This document shows, piece by piece, positions 1 to 7,954 of a stretch of DNA of 35,269 nucleotides. The translations under genes and the position numbers were made by a program. Under the pieces are notes generated by a model that saw only the letters and a program-made list of their open reading frames with translations, searched no databases and was not told the origin of the DNA. Within the stretch, counting starts at the first letter, position 1, and the number at the start of each line of letters is the position of its first letter. Source of the stretch: Victivallaceae bacterium (GTDB taxonomy: Bacteria > Verrucomicrobiota > Lentisphaeria > Victivallales > Victivallaceae). The DNA lies in the NCBI GenBank assembly GCA_024405735.1, contig JAKSOF010000020.1:1-35269 (forward strand). The letters run 5' to 3'.

Positions 1-1
1 A

Positions 2-79
2 TGGGGTGGTAGACCGGACTCGAACCGGCGACCTCCTGGGCCACAACCAGGCGCTCTAACCAACTGAGCTACAACCACC
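2..79 (-). tRNA. tRNA-His (anticodon GTG)
   Basis: The minus strand folds as a full cloverleaf. The anticodon loop TTGTGGC sits on a CCTGG/CCAGG stem and gives anticodon GTG, so histidine. The extra 5' G at position 79 opposite the discriminator C is the G-1 hallmark of tRNA-His, and it is encoded. The T arm is GCCGG/CCGGT with loop TTCGAGT. The acceptor has one U-U mismatch at 6-67. The CCA end is encoded (positions 2-4). Confidence 0.96.
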
Positions 80-95
80 ACAAGGATCGTCATAT

Positions 96-124
96 AAAAT
101 ACACCGTGCCGCAGGGATTGTCAA
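96..124 (-). promoter_or_regulatory. promoter of tRNA-His
   Basis: Reading the minus strand, a perfect -35 TTGACA (119-124) is separated by 17 nt from -10 TATTTT (96-101), which continues as TATTTTATA. The predicted start lies just upstream of the tRNA 5' end. Confidence 0.8.
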
Positions 125-182
125 GCATACTAAAGAGGAAATCCTGCTTTTTCTTCCATCCGTGGAAAGCCGGAATGAAAAG

Positions 183-2633
183 TCACGCTTTTTTCGGCTT
201 GACGGTGCGGAATGTCGCCTTTTCCGCGAGAGGGTCTTCCGCCCAGAGGTGTTTCGGGTAGCGGCTTTTCATTTCGCGACGGACGGCTTCCCAGCTGCCG
301 CGCCAGAAACCGGGCAGATCGCAGGTGATTTGAACCGGACGTCCGGCGGGCGAAAGCAATTCGAGCCGCAACGGAAGTTTCATTTTGCCGACCGTCGGGT
401 GGACATTTTGCCCGTACAACTCCTGAATTTTGACGGAACATTGCGGCGTTTCGTGCGAATAGTCGATCGGATGCGTCGCTCCTGCCGCGGTGCGGAATTC
501 GGCGGGATAGACGCGTTCCAGTTGCTGAAATATCGTTTCGCCGAGCATTTGGCGCATCACGTTGAACCACGGCAGTTTGGCAAGTTCGGCGAGATCGCGG
601 ACTTTGCCCAGAAGCATTATCGTATCCTCCTGTTGCAGCAGATTTTGCCATGCGTTTTCTCCCCAGTCGGGGTAAGCATCGCTTTCACGGGAATGGGCGA
701 AGCAAACGCGCGCCAAAAGTTGCGTCGCTTTTTTGTCGTCGGAAGGGGGCAGTGCGATCCCGCGCCGGAGCGCTTCCGTAAGGATCGCCGAAGTCAGCGC
801 GAGTGGCGCGGCGTTTTCCGGCTTTTTGTCGAGGACGATACTGCCGAGTTTGGTGACGGCAAAGCCGGTCGCGCGGCAGTCGGGGGAAAGTTCGACGAGA
901 TGATGCGTCGTGATACGGTCGGCAAAAAGTTTTTCCACGCTTTCCCTTGAAATCGGTGCCGCGAGCCGGATGACGCTATTTCCGGAACTGTGCGCGTCGA
1001 GCCGGGCGATCGCGAGAAATTCCGATGCAACCGCGTCGCCGGGGTCGAAAAGCCGGGCTCCGCCGCTTTCGGCAAGGAGATATTCCGCCGATTGCGCCGT
1101 ACGTCGGCGCGCCACCCATCCGGGAAAGGCAAAAGCGATCAACTCTCCGCAGGATTCCGGCGCGAAATCATCGCCTGAAATATGGCAATTCTGCCGCAAT
1201 TTTTCATAAAGATTTTGTGCGTTTGCAAATTTTTTCGGATTTTTTTGAAGCATTTCAACGCGTTCGCGCAAATCGCAGTTGCCAAATAAAAAGGCGTTGT
1301 CGCGTTCCTCGAGCAAAGCGGCGATGCGGCACGCCGTCGCCCCGAGGCGGAGTTTTTGCGCCTTGAGGATCATCGCCGCCAGACGCGGATGGACGGGGAG
1401 TTCCGCCATCGCGCGCCCGAGTGAAGTAATGCTCTTTTTTTCATCGATCGCGCCGAGATTTTGCAAAAGTTGCGTCGCGACGGAAAAATTCGCTTTGTCC
1501 GGGGCGTCGAGCCAGGGAAGTTCCTCCACGCGCGCGCCCCACGCGGCGATTTCCAAGGCAAGGGGGGCAAGGTCGCATTCAAGGATCTCCGGTGCCGTAT
1601 CGGCGGGGAAATGCAGTTCGTCGTTGACGCTGTAAAGGCGGATCGCCGTGCCGGGAGCGAGCCGTCCGGCGCGACCGGTGCGCTGTTCGGCGCTGTGGCG
1701 CGAAATGCGCTGTGTCTCAAGAAAGGAAAGTCCCGCGCCGGGGTCGAAACGCAGATGTTTTTCCCATCCGGAGTCGATGACGCATTCGATGCCCGGCACG
1801 GTGATACTGCTTTCGGCGAGGTTGGTAGCAAGGATGATGCGCCGCATTTTGCCGGGAGCAAAAACGCGCTTTTGCGCCGCGAAGTCGAGCGTCCCGTGAA
1901 GCGGCAGTATTTCCGCCTGATTTTGCAACTGCGGTGCGAGCATTTCCAAAGTACGGGAAATTTCGCCCGCGCCGGGAAGGAAAACGAGGAGATCTCCGGA
2001 GGTTTCCGGAAAAATTTTCAGCACGGCGCGGGCGCATTCACGCGGCACGTCGCGCACGTCGCCGGAAGCCGCCGTATGCGTGACGGAAACGGGAAAAACG
2101 TTTCCCGGTATGGAAAGAACTTCGGCGTCGAGAAAGGGGGCAAGACGGTTTGTGTCGAGCGTCGCCGACATCACGACAAGTTTCAGTTTGCTTTCAAACG
2201 CCTGCCGCGAAGCCAACGTGAGCGTCAACGCGAGATCGACTTGCATTTGCCGCTCGTGAAATTCATCGAAAACGACACAGCCGATCCCCTCCAGCGAGGG
2301 GTCTTCCCGCAACAAGGCGAGCAATACTCCCGGCGTGACGACGAGAAGCCGCGTACTGGGAGATTGACAACTTTCGCCGCGCACCGCATAGCCGATGAGA
2401 GAGCTCGGTTTTTCCCCGGCGATCTCCGCGATGCGCGTCGCGGCGGCGCGGCTGGCGATGCGGCGCGGTTCGACGAGGAGGATCTTGCCGGAAACGACTT
2501 CAAGCAACGCGGGAGGGAGCAGCGTCGTTTTGCCCGCGCCCGGAGCGGCGACGACGATCAGTTGATCCTGAAATTTCACCTTTTCGCAGATCTGCGGCAA
2601 AAAGGCTTTGACGGGAAAGTCGGGGAACTCCAT
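183..2633 (-). CDS. hrpB: ATP-dependent helicase HrpB
   Basis: 816-residue DExH helicase of the HrpB family, RNA-helicase-like proteins whose cellular role is poorly defined. Motif I APGAGKTT lies at residues 30-37, motif II DEFH at 123-126 and motif III SAT at 156-158. Motif VI QRTGRAGR follows in the second RecA domain, and the long C-terminal part ends in the HrpB-type region around GFWRGSW. Length fits the family. The ATG at 2633 was chosen because the helicase domain begins right after it and it overlaps the TGA of the upstream xerC by one base (TGATG), which implies translational coupling. A longer open frame upstream only runs through xerC in another frame. Confidence 0.93.
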   Translation of the reverse strand: MEFPDFPVKAFLPQICEKVKFQDQLIVVAAPGAGKTTLLPPALLEVVSGKILLVEPRRIASRAAATRIAEIAGEKPSSLIGYAVRGESCQSPSTRLLVVTPGVLLALLREDPSLEGIGCVVFDEFHERQMQVDLALTLTLASRQAFESKLKLVVMSATLDTNRLAPFLDAEVLSIPGNVFPVSVTHTAASGDVRDVPRECARAVLKIFPETSGDLLVFLPGAGEISRTLEMLAPQLQNQAEILPLHGTLDFAAQKRVFAPGKMRRIILATNLAESSITVPGIECVIDSGWEKHLRFDPGAGLSFLETQRISRHSAEQRTGRAGRLAPGTAIRLYSVNDELHFPADTAPEILECDLAPLALEIAAWGARVEELPWLDAPDKANFSVATQLLQNLGAIDEKKSITSLGRAMAELPVHPRLAAMILKAQKLRLGATACRIAALLEERDNAFLFGNCDLRERVEMLQKNPKKFANAQNLYEKLRQNCHISGDDFAPESCGELIAFAFPGWVARRRTAQSAEYLLAESGGARLFDPGDAVASEFLAIARLDAHSSGNSVIRLAAPISRESVEKLFADRITTHHLVELSPDCRATGFAVTKLGSIVLDKKPENAAPLALTSAILTEALRRGIALPPSDDKKATQLLARVCFAHSRESDAYPDWGENAWQNLLQQEDTIMLLGKVRDLAELAKLPWFNVMRQMLGETIFQQLERVYPAEFRTAAGATHPIDYSHETPQCSVKIQELYGQNVHPTVGKMKLPLRLELLSPAGRPVQITCDLPGFWRGSWEAVRREMKSRYPKHLWAEDPLAEKATFRTVKPKKA

Positions 2634-3571
2634 CACTTCGCCCTCGGATGCGCTTTTTTGTAGACGTTTTTCATCCGTTCCGCGCTGACGTGGGTGTAGA
2701 TCTGGGTGGTGCTCAAGCTTTCGTGACCGAGCATTTCCTGGACACTGCGCAAGTCCGCTCCCGCATCGAGCAGATGCGTCGCAAAACTGTGACGCAGTTT
2801 GTGCGGCGTGAGATCGACCGGCAAATTGGCGGCGAGGAGATAATTTTTGAGCTTGCGCTGAAAACTGCGCGGCGTCAGCCGTTCGCCGAAGTGATTGACG
2901 AAAACGGGCGCATTCTGATCGCGGTCCGCGTAGTGTTTGCGGACTTTGTAATATTGCATCAACGCCGCTTTGGCAGGGGCGCCGAGCGCGCAAAGTCTTT
3001 CCTTTTTGCCTTTGCCGCGCACGAGGGCGACTCCCTGCGCGAGGTCGAGATCGCCTAAATTGAGCGTCATCGCTTCGCTGATGCGCATACCGCCGGAATA
3101 GATGACTTCGGTCAGCGCGGTGTCGCGCAACTTGGCAAATTCCGCAGATTCCGGCGTTTTGGCGAGTTTCTGGGCGAGCGCTTCATTCCAGTAGGACGGG
3201 ATCGCCTGCAACAAGCGTTCGATCTCGGAGATATTCATCACCATCGGCAGCGGTTTGTCGGATTTGATCGGCGCAAGTTTGAGAAAGGGATTCGCCGCAA
3301 CGATGCCCTGTTGGACGAGGTAGCGGAAAAAACTGCGCATCGCCGAGGTCTTGCGTTGCATGGAGCGTTTGGAATCCCCCGCTTCGTGAAGCGCCATCAC
3401 AAAGCGCCGCGCCGCGTCGGCGTCGACTTGTTTCCAGTCGTCGAAATCCTCCTTGGAATCAAAAACGCGCCGGACGAATTCGGCGATGTCGCGGCGATAG
3501 GCGGCAATGGTGTGCGGCGAAGCATTGCGCGTGGTTTGCAGTTGTCGCAGATAATCGCCGAGAATTTTCAT
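2633..3571 (-). CDS. xerC: tyrosine recombinase XerC/XerD
   Basis: 312-residue tyrosine recombinase of the kind that resolves chromosome dimers at dif. It has an N-terminal SAM-like DNA-binding domain (about residues 1-95) and a C-terminal catalytic domain. The catalytic set is complete: R163 (in SGGMRISEA), a lysine in the RGKGKKER beta-hairpin (187-190), H257 and R260 (in HKLRH), H283 (in LGHESL) and nucleophile Y292. Length and the lack of neighbouring phage genes fit a housekeeping Xer rather than an integrase. XerC and XerD cannot be told apart from this sequence. It is the first gene of a two-gene unit with hrpB. Confidence 0.88.
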   Translation of the reverse strand: MKILGDYLRQLQTTRNASPHTIAAYRRDIAEFVRRVFDSKEDFDDWKQVDADAARRFVMALHEAGDSKRSMQRKTSAMRSFFRYLVQQGIVAANPFLKLAPIKSDKPLPMVMNISEIERLLQAIPSYWNEALAQKLAKTPESAEFAKLRDTALTEVIYSGGMRISEAMTLNLGDLDLAQGVALVRGKGKKERLCALGAPAKAALMQYYKVRKHYADRDQNAPVFVNHFGERLTPRSFQRKLKNYLLAANLPVDLTPHKLRHSFATHLLDAGADLRSVQEMLGHESLSTTQIYTHVSAERMKNVYKKAHPRAK

Positions 3572-3610
3572 AAAGAAATCAAAAAAGTTGTGTTTTGTTG
3601 CGTTTTCTGC

Positions 3611-3639
3611 TTGTTTCCCCGCGGAGCAACAAGTATATT
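3611..3639 (+). promoter_or_regulatory. promoter of the SH3-mnmA-rlmH run
   Basis: TTGTTT (3611-3616), 17-nt spacer, TATATT (3634-3639). It lies in the divergent gap between xerC and the SH3-domain gene. The -35 is weak and the -10 is good. Confidence 0.5.
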
Positions 3640-3703
3640 ACGTCTTTGGAGCATAATGTACCGCGTTTTTAATGTGAAATCAATGATTTTTCAGGAGGTT
3701 TTT

Positions 3704-4309
3704 ATGAAAAAGATGCTTTTTTCCGCATTGTTTGCCGTTGCTTTTCTGCCGCTTTTCGGCGGAAGCGTGCCCGGCAAAGTGACCGCCGACCGGCTCAATC
3801 TGCGTTTCGCGCCGGAATTGAAGTCTCCGGTCGCCGGACGCGTCGTCAAAGACACGCAGTTGCAAGTTTACGGCGTCAAGGGGCAATGGCTGGAAGTTGC
3901 CGCGCCCGAAACGCTCAAAGTTTACGTTTCCGAGGCTTATATCGCCAACGGCAAAACGATCGCGTCGATCCGGATGTACAGCGACAAAAGTTCGACTTCG
4001 ACCTGCCTCGGCGTGTTGCCGGCGGGGAGCGAAGTCAAGATGATCGACGACCGCGGTTACGGCTGGGTGCGCATCGCGCCGCCGGAAATGATCCGTCTTT
4101 ACACCGCCAGGATGTACGTTGAATTCGATGCGGCGAAACTTGCCGTGCCGGAAACCGCGCCGGAAACGGCAAAAGAAGCGGTGAAAGAAGCGGTGAAAGA
4201 AGCCGCTCCGGCGACTCCCGCGGCGGAAACGGCAACCCCCACCGCCTCCGCCGCCGATCCCAAGGCTTCGCCCGTTGCCGTACCCGCGCCCAAGGAGGAT
4301 GTAAAATGA
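3704..4309 (+). CDS. secreted protein with two bacterial SH3 domains
   Basis: 201 residues. A signal peptide (residues 1-20, ending FGG) is followed by two SH3b-like domains, about 24-80 (VTADRLNLRFAP, a typical SH3b start) and 87-139 (ASIRMYSDKSS). The low-complexity Ala/Pro/Glu tail (146-201) contains a KEAV repeat. SH3b domains usually bind cell-wall peptides, so an envelope role is likely, but nothing catalytic is seen. The start at 3704 follows a strong AGGAGG eight bases upstream; the open frame before it has no other support. Its TGA overlaps the next ATG (ATGA). Confidence 0.75.
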   Translation: MKKMLFSALFAVAFLPLFGGSVPGKVTADRLNLRFAPELKSPVAGRVVKDTQLQVYGVKGQWLEVAAPETLKVYVSEAYIANGKTIASIRMYSDKSSTSTCLGVLPAGSEVKMIDDRGYGWVRIAPPEMIRLYTARMYVEFDAAKLAVPETAPETAKEAVKEAVKEAAPATPAAETATPTASAADPKASPVAVPAPKEDVK

Positions 4310-5343
4310 GTCTTGAGCTCTTAAAACAGCTTGATCCCGGTTTGATCGTCATCCCGTCAAAGGAAGGCAACATATTGGTTTCCAATCACTTCCAGGGACG
4401 TATTTTCTGCGAGATCGACGGGGTGTTGCTTCACCGTTTCGTGGAAGACCTCGCGCGCGATCCCGATCCCGTCGAATTCAACAATCTGGGCGGAAATTCG
4501 CTTTGGCCCGCGCCGGAGGGCGGCGCGTTTGCCTTCAACTATCCGCCCAAGGGCAACTGGATGGTCCAGCCGGGCATCAACCGCGTGCCGACGGTGACGC
4601 AGAATGTTGCCGGCGACCGCGTCGCGATCGAAAAGGAAATCGAGCTGGTCAACCGCAAGGGGACGAAACTTGCGATCAATTTTTCGCGTCAGGTTTTTGC
4701 CGACGATCTTGATGTCAACTACACGAAGTTTATGCTGAAGGGCGTCGCCTACCGCACCATCGATGCCTTGATGATCCCGCGCGGCATCAAACAGGAAGAC
4801 GCCTTGATCTCGGCGTGGAGCCTTGAACAATTCCCCGGCGCCGAGGAGGTCTACGCTTTCGGCTGTTGCGAATCTTCCGCCGAAGGCGCTTTCAACACCG
4901 ATTTTTACGGCGACCCTCTGCCGCGTCTGGCGACCAAAGACAAGTATTTCAGTTTCCGCCTCGGCGGTGACCACCGCCTGCAGATCGGCATCGCGGCGAA
5001 ATCGCGCCCCGTCTTTATCGGCGCGTACAATCCGCGCCGGAATCTTGTCGTACTGCGTTCGACCGCGCTCCGCGAGGACGGGCGTTACTTCAACATCGCC
5101 GATAACGATCAGCCGCAGGGCCCGTGGTCGGCGGGGGATATTTTCAGCATTTTCAACGGTTCCAGCGAATTGGATTTCCACGAATTGGAAACGATCGCCC
5201 CCGTCAACATCAAAGAGGACGGTACAATCGGGAGCAGTATTCTGGAATCGCGCAGTCTTCTGCTGACGGGCGACCTTGCCAACTTGCGCCGCTTCCTGAC
5301 GGAAATGCTCGGAGTCCCAGCGGAGTTTCTGGGGGATAAATGA
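4306..5343 (+). CDS. DUF6786/DUF4380-like beta-sandwich protein, function unknown
   Basis: 345 residues with no signal peptide. The segment NNLGGNSLWPAPEGG near residues 58-72 resembles the GG-x-LW-x-xPEGG block of the DUF4380/DUF6786 families, thought to have a galactose-mutarotase-like beta-sandwich and often found near carbohydrate genes in Verrucomicrobia and Lentisphaerae. That assignment is from memory of the motif and is tentative. No catalytic residues can be named. The gene is translationally coupled on both sides by 4-nt ATGA overlaps with the SH3 gene and mnmA. Confidence 0.6.
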   Translation: MSLELLKQLDPGLIVIPSKEGNILVSNHFQGRIFCEIDGVLLHRFVEDLARDPDPVEFNNLGGNSLWPAPEGGAFAFNYPPKGNWMVQPGINRVPTVTQNVAGDRVAIEKEIELVNRKGTKLAINFSRQVFADDLDVNYTKFMLKGVAYRTIDALMIPRGIKQEDALISAWSLEQFPGAEEVYAFGCCESSAEGAFNTDFYGDPLPRLATKDKYFSFRLGGDHRLQIGIAAKSRPVFIGAYNPRRNLVVLRSTALREDGRYFNIADNDQPQGPWSAGDIFSIFNGSSELDFHELETIAPVNIKEDGTIGSSILESRSLLLTGDLANLRRFLTEMLGVPAEFLGDK

Positions 5344-6368
5344 GCGATCCTGCCGTCGCCGTCGTCGGGATGTCCGGCGGCGTCGATTCCAGTGTGGCGG
5401 CGCATCTCGCATTGCAAACGGGATGCCGTGTCATCGGCGTGATGTTGCAGATGAAAGCGCCGTCGCCGGAGCGCGATGCCGACGAAGCGGCGTTTTTTGC
5501 CGTCGCGCGACAACTCGGGATCGAAGCGGAACTTTTGCCGGCGCCGGATTTTCAGGAAAAAGTCATCCGTTTTTCGGCGGAAGAATACCAGAGAGGGCGC
5601 ACGCCCAATCCCTGCTGCATCTGCAATCAGGCGGTAAAGTTTGCCCGCTTGCTGGAATTTGCCGATGCGATCCCCGGCGCGACGGTTTGGACGGGGCATT
5701 ATGCAAAAATGACCGACGGTCGTCTTTTTCGCGGCGCCGACCGCGCCAAAGATCAAAGTTATTTCCTCTACCGTCTGCCGGAAGCGTGGCGGAAAAAAAT
5801 CGTTTTGCCGTTGGGAGTGCATACCAAAAGCGAAGTCCGCGCAATGGCGGAAAGTCTTCAACTTGAAGTCGCCCGCCGTCCCGACAGTCAGGATGTCTGT
5901 TTCGGTGTTTCCGGCGAATGTTGCGGCGAAACACTGCGCCGCCTGGCAGGTTTTCCGGAAAAGATCGGTTACTTCCTCTATCGCGGCAAGATCGTCGGAA
6001 GCCACCGCGGCATCCACCGTTATACGCTGGGACAACGCTCCAAACTCGGCGTTGCGCTCGGAGTTCCGGCTTATATTGCAAAAATCGACGCGCAAAGCAA
6101 CGACATCACGCTTGAAACCGACGGCGCATCGCTGGACAGAAATCAGTTTTTTCTCGATGACGTTTTTCTGCACGAAACGGCGCTTCCCCAACGAGCTGAA
6201 TTGCAGATACGCTACCGCAGTCGTCCCGTTTTTGCCTCGTTGCGCGAGGAAAATGGACGCATTGCGGTGACGACCGAGATCCCGGTCCACGCGGTAACGC
6301 CGGGACAAGCGGGTGTTTTTTATCTGGGAAACCGCGTTGCGGGCGGCGGCACCATCGCATTGGAGTAG
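5340..6368 (+). CDS. mnmA: tRNA-specific 2-thiouridylase MnmA
   Basis: 342 residues. It makes the 2-thio group of U34 in tRNA-Lys, -Glu and -Gln, using ATP and a sulfur relay. The PP-loop SGGVDSS lies at residues 12-18. The first catalytic cysteine is C95 in NPCCICN (family pattern NPxxxCN) and the second is C187 in DSQDVCF. The motifs YTLGQRSKLGVALG and YIAKID mark the central and C-terminal domains. It is slightly shorter than the E. coli enzyme (368). The start overlaps the previous stop (ATGA) and the frame runs directly into the PP-loop. Confidence 0.95.
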   Translation: MSDPAVAVVGMSGGVDSSVAAHLALQTGCRVIGVMLQMKAPSPERDADEAAFFAVARQLGIEAELLPAPDFQEKVIRFSAEEYQRGRTPNPCCICNQAVKFARLLEFADAIPGATVWTGHYAKMTDGRLFRGADRAKDQSYFLYRLPEAWRKKIVLPLGVHTKSEVRAMAESLQLEVARRPDSQDVCFGVSGECCGETLRRLAGFPEKIGYFLYRGKIVGSHRGIHRYTLGQRSKLGVALGVPAYIAKIDAQSNDITLETDGASLDRNQFFLDDVFLHETALPQRAELQIRYRSRPVFASLREENGRIAVTTEIPVHAVTPGQAGVFYLGNRVAGGGTIALE

Positions 6369-6373
6369 GCAAA

Positions 6374-6808
6374 ATGCTCTTTAAAGTCATTCTGATCGGC
6401 AGATTGCGCGACAAACTCGTTGAAGCGCGCGTCGATGAATACCGCAAGCGGCTCGGCGCGTACGGGAAACTGGAAGTCGTCCACCTCGCCGACGGCACCG
6501 TCGAGAGCGAGGGCAAGGCGATCCTCCGGGAACTGGAGCGCGACCGTAATGCCGAAATCTATGTTTTGAGCGAAGAAGGCAGGGAATTCACTTCACGCCA
6601 GTTGGGGGAAAGATTTGCCGCGCTTGACCGCAAGGCGGTTTTCGTCATCGGTGGACCTTTCGGACTTGCCGATGAAGTGAAAAAAAGCGCGTCCGTTTTG
6701 TGGTCGCTTGCCAAACTCACGTTTCCGCACGAAATCGCCACCTTGTTGCTTTTTGAACAGCTCTACCGCGCCGAAAATCTCGCGCACGGCGGAAATTATC
6801 ACCATTAG
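6374..6808 (+). CDS. rlmH: 23S rRNA (pseudouridine-1915-N3) methyltransferase RlmH
   Basis: 144 residues, close to the usual RlmH length (about 155). This SPOUT-family enzyme uses SAM to methylate pseudouridine 1915 in helix 69 of 23S rRNA. The SAM-binding knot shows VIGGPFG (91-97), and the family signature runs from LTFPHEIA to EQLYRA and the terminal GGNYHH. It starts 5 nt after mnmA, so the two translation-related genes are co-transcribed. Confidence 0.96.
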   Translation: MLFKVILIGRLRDKLVEARVDEYRKRLGAYGKLEVVHLADGTVESEGKAILRELERDRNAEIYVLSEEGREFTSRQLGERFAALDRKAVFVIGGPFGLADEVKKSASVLWSLAKLTFPHEIATLLLFEQLYRAENLAHGGNYHH

Positions 6809-6819
6809 GAGGAATTTTT

Positions 6820-7722
6820 ATGCCGTTACGCGATCAGCGCCGTTGCCGCATTTTGACGGCGGCGGGAAAGTTTTACGAAAGCGACGCCATCGCCCTGCGC
6901 CGTCAACTCGCCATCGCCGAGGGGAAATATGCCGATGAAAAAACCAACGGAAATCTTCATGGCGTCATCGTGCCGCACGGAGCGTATCCCTTTTCGCTTG
7001 AACTTGCGATGAAAACGTTGCTCCCGGCGAAACAAAGCGGCATCAGACAGGTGATCCTGCTCGGACCTTCGCACCGTCTGCGTCTGCGCGGCATCTCGGT
7101 GCCGGAATACGACGTCTGGCGCACCCCTTTCGGCGACCTGCCGGAATATGCCGACGGCAGGGCGCTGCTTTTGGATATGCACGAAAAAAACATCGTCAAA
7201 GATCTTGCCGCGCACGAAAACGAGCATACGCTGGAAGTGGAATTGCCTCTTATACACTATCTTTTGGGCAATGTGCCGGTGCTTCCACTGGTCATCGGGC
7301 AGATGAGCGGCAAAGAGATCCGCGAAGCGGGAAGTCTGATTGCCGAACTCGACCGTCCCGGAACGCTCTGGATCGTCAGCAGTGATTTCACCCATTACGG
7401 GGAATGCTTCCAGTTCACGCCATTCGGCACGCCGTGCGACCCGGCGAAACTCGCTTCGCTCGACCTCGCGGCGGCGGAACTGGCGGCGAAACGCGATCTC
7501 GACGGCTTCATCGCCTATCTCGGACGGACGCACGCGACGATCTGCGGTGCGTTTGCGATCTGCCTTTATCTCGCGATGCTCGACGCTTACGAAACGCACG
7601 TCACGGGTGAAGTCGTCGACCGCTGTGACACCGGGCGCGTCACCGGCGATTACAACCGCATCGTCGATTACGTCGGGATCCGATTTTGGGAATCCCCCTT
7701 AAAATCTCCTGCGATAGTGTGA
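6820..7722 (+). CDS. amrB: Memo-family protein (AmmeMemoRadiSam system protein B)
   Basis: 300 residues. The Memo signatures are clear: GPSH (82-85), EHTLEVELP (135-143), SSDFTHYG (187-194) and TxCGA (240-244). Human Memo binds iron through H49, H81 and C244; the equivalents here appear to be H53, H85 and C242. The first histidine sits in PHGAY where the family usually reads PHAGY. The AMMECR1 and radical-SAM partner genes are not adjacent. RBS AGGAGG lies 9 nt before the ATG. The last 15 residues are encoded by the left copy of a repeat that also occurs at 14748, so the natural C-terminus may have been replaced. Confidence 0.88.
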   Translation: MPLRDQRRCRILTAAGKFYESDAIALRRQLAIAEGKYADEKTNGNLHGVIVPHGAYPFSLELAMKTLLPAKQSGIRQVILLGPSHRLRLRGISVPEYDVWRTPFGDLPEYADGRALLLDMHEKNIVKDLAAHENEHTLEVELPLIHYLLGNVPVLPLVIGQMSGKEIREAGSLIAELDRPGTLWIVSSDFTHYGECFQFTPFGTPCDPAKLASLDLAAAELAAKRDLDGFIAYLGRTHATICGAFAICLYLAMLDAYETHVTGEVVDRCDTGRVTGDYNRIVDYVGIRFWESPLKSPAIV

Positions 7723-7749
7723 TCCTCCGCCGCCCTGCGGGCTTTGGAG
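7675..7749 (+). repeat. island-flanking hairpin repeat, left copy (outer pair)
   Basis: 75-bp element matching 14748-14822 without gaps at about 59 of 75 positions, in the same orientation. The 3' part (7724-7749) folds as CCTCC(G)CCGC-CCT-GCGG...GGAG. The other copy has TCGC-TTG-GCGA in the stem, which is a compensatory C-G to T-A change. It covers the 3' end of the Memo gene. Confidence 0.8.
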
Positions 7750-7770
7750 AACAGGGAGTTTGTCGGCCTG

Positions 7771-7790
7771 TCCGCCGTAGCCTTGGCGGA
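7771..7790 (+). repeat. palindromic hairpin (TCCGCC...GGCGGA)
   Basis: A perfect 6-bp stem TCCGCC/GGCGGA with loop GTAGCCTT. I recall similar palindromes dispersed through many uncultivated bacterial genomes. There is no T-run on either side, so it is not an evident terminator. Confidence 0.5.
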
Positions 7791-7888
7791 GGCGGATACC
7801 CGTCGGCTCGCTGTGGTAGTTTTTACTTTTTGCCTGACACAAACTAAATAGAAAAACAAAATTTGCGTTACCAATCACACAAACTGCA

Positions 7889-7916
7889 TTGAAAATAAAA
7901 GTTTATGTGATATATT
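7889..7916 (+). promoter_or_regulatory. promoter of the DUF4143 ATPase
   Basis: TTGAAA (7889-7894), 16-nt spacer, TATATT (7911-7916), about 40 nt before the start codon at 7955. Confidence 0.6.
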
Positions 7917-7954
7917 ATGGAAGTGCCGGGAAATTATCAACAGGAGACGGCAAA

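Noticed and set aside
2633-3571. Xer gene as phage or island integrase
   Set aside because: It is 4 kb from the island, coupled to hrpB, and has the size of housekeeping XerC/D; no att-like repeats lie beside it.
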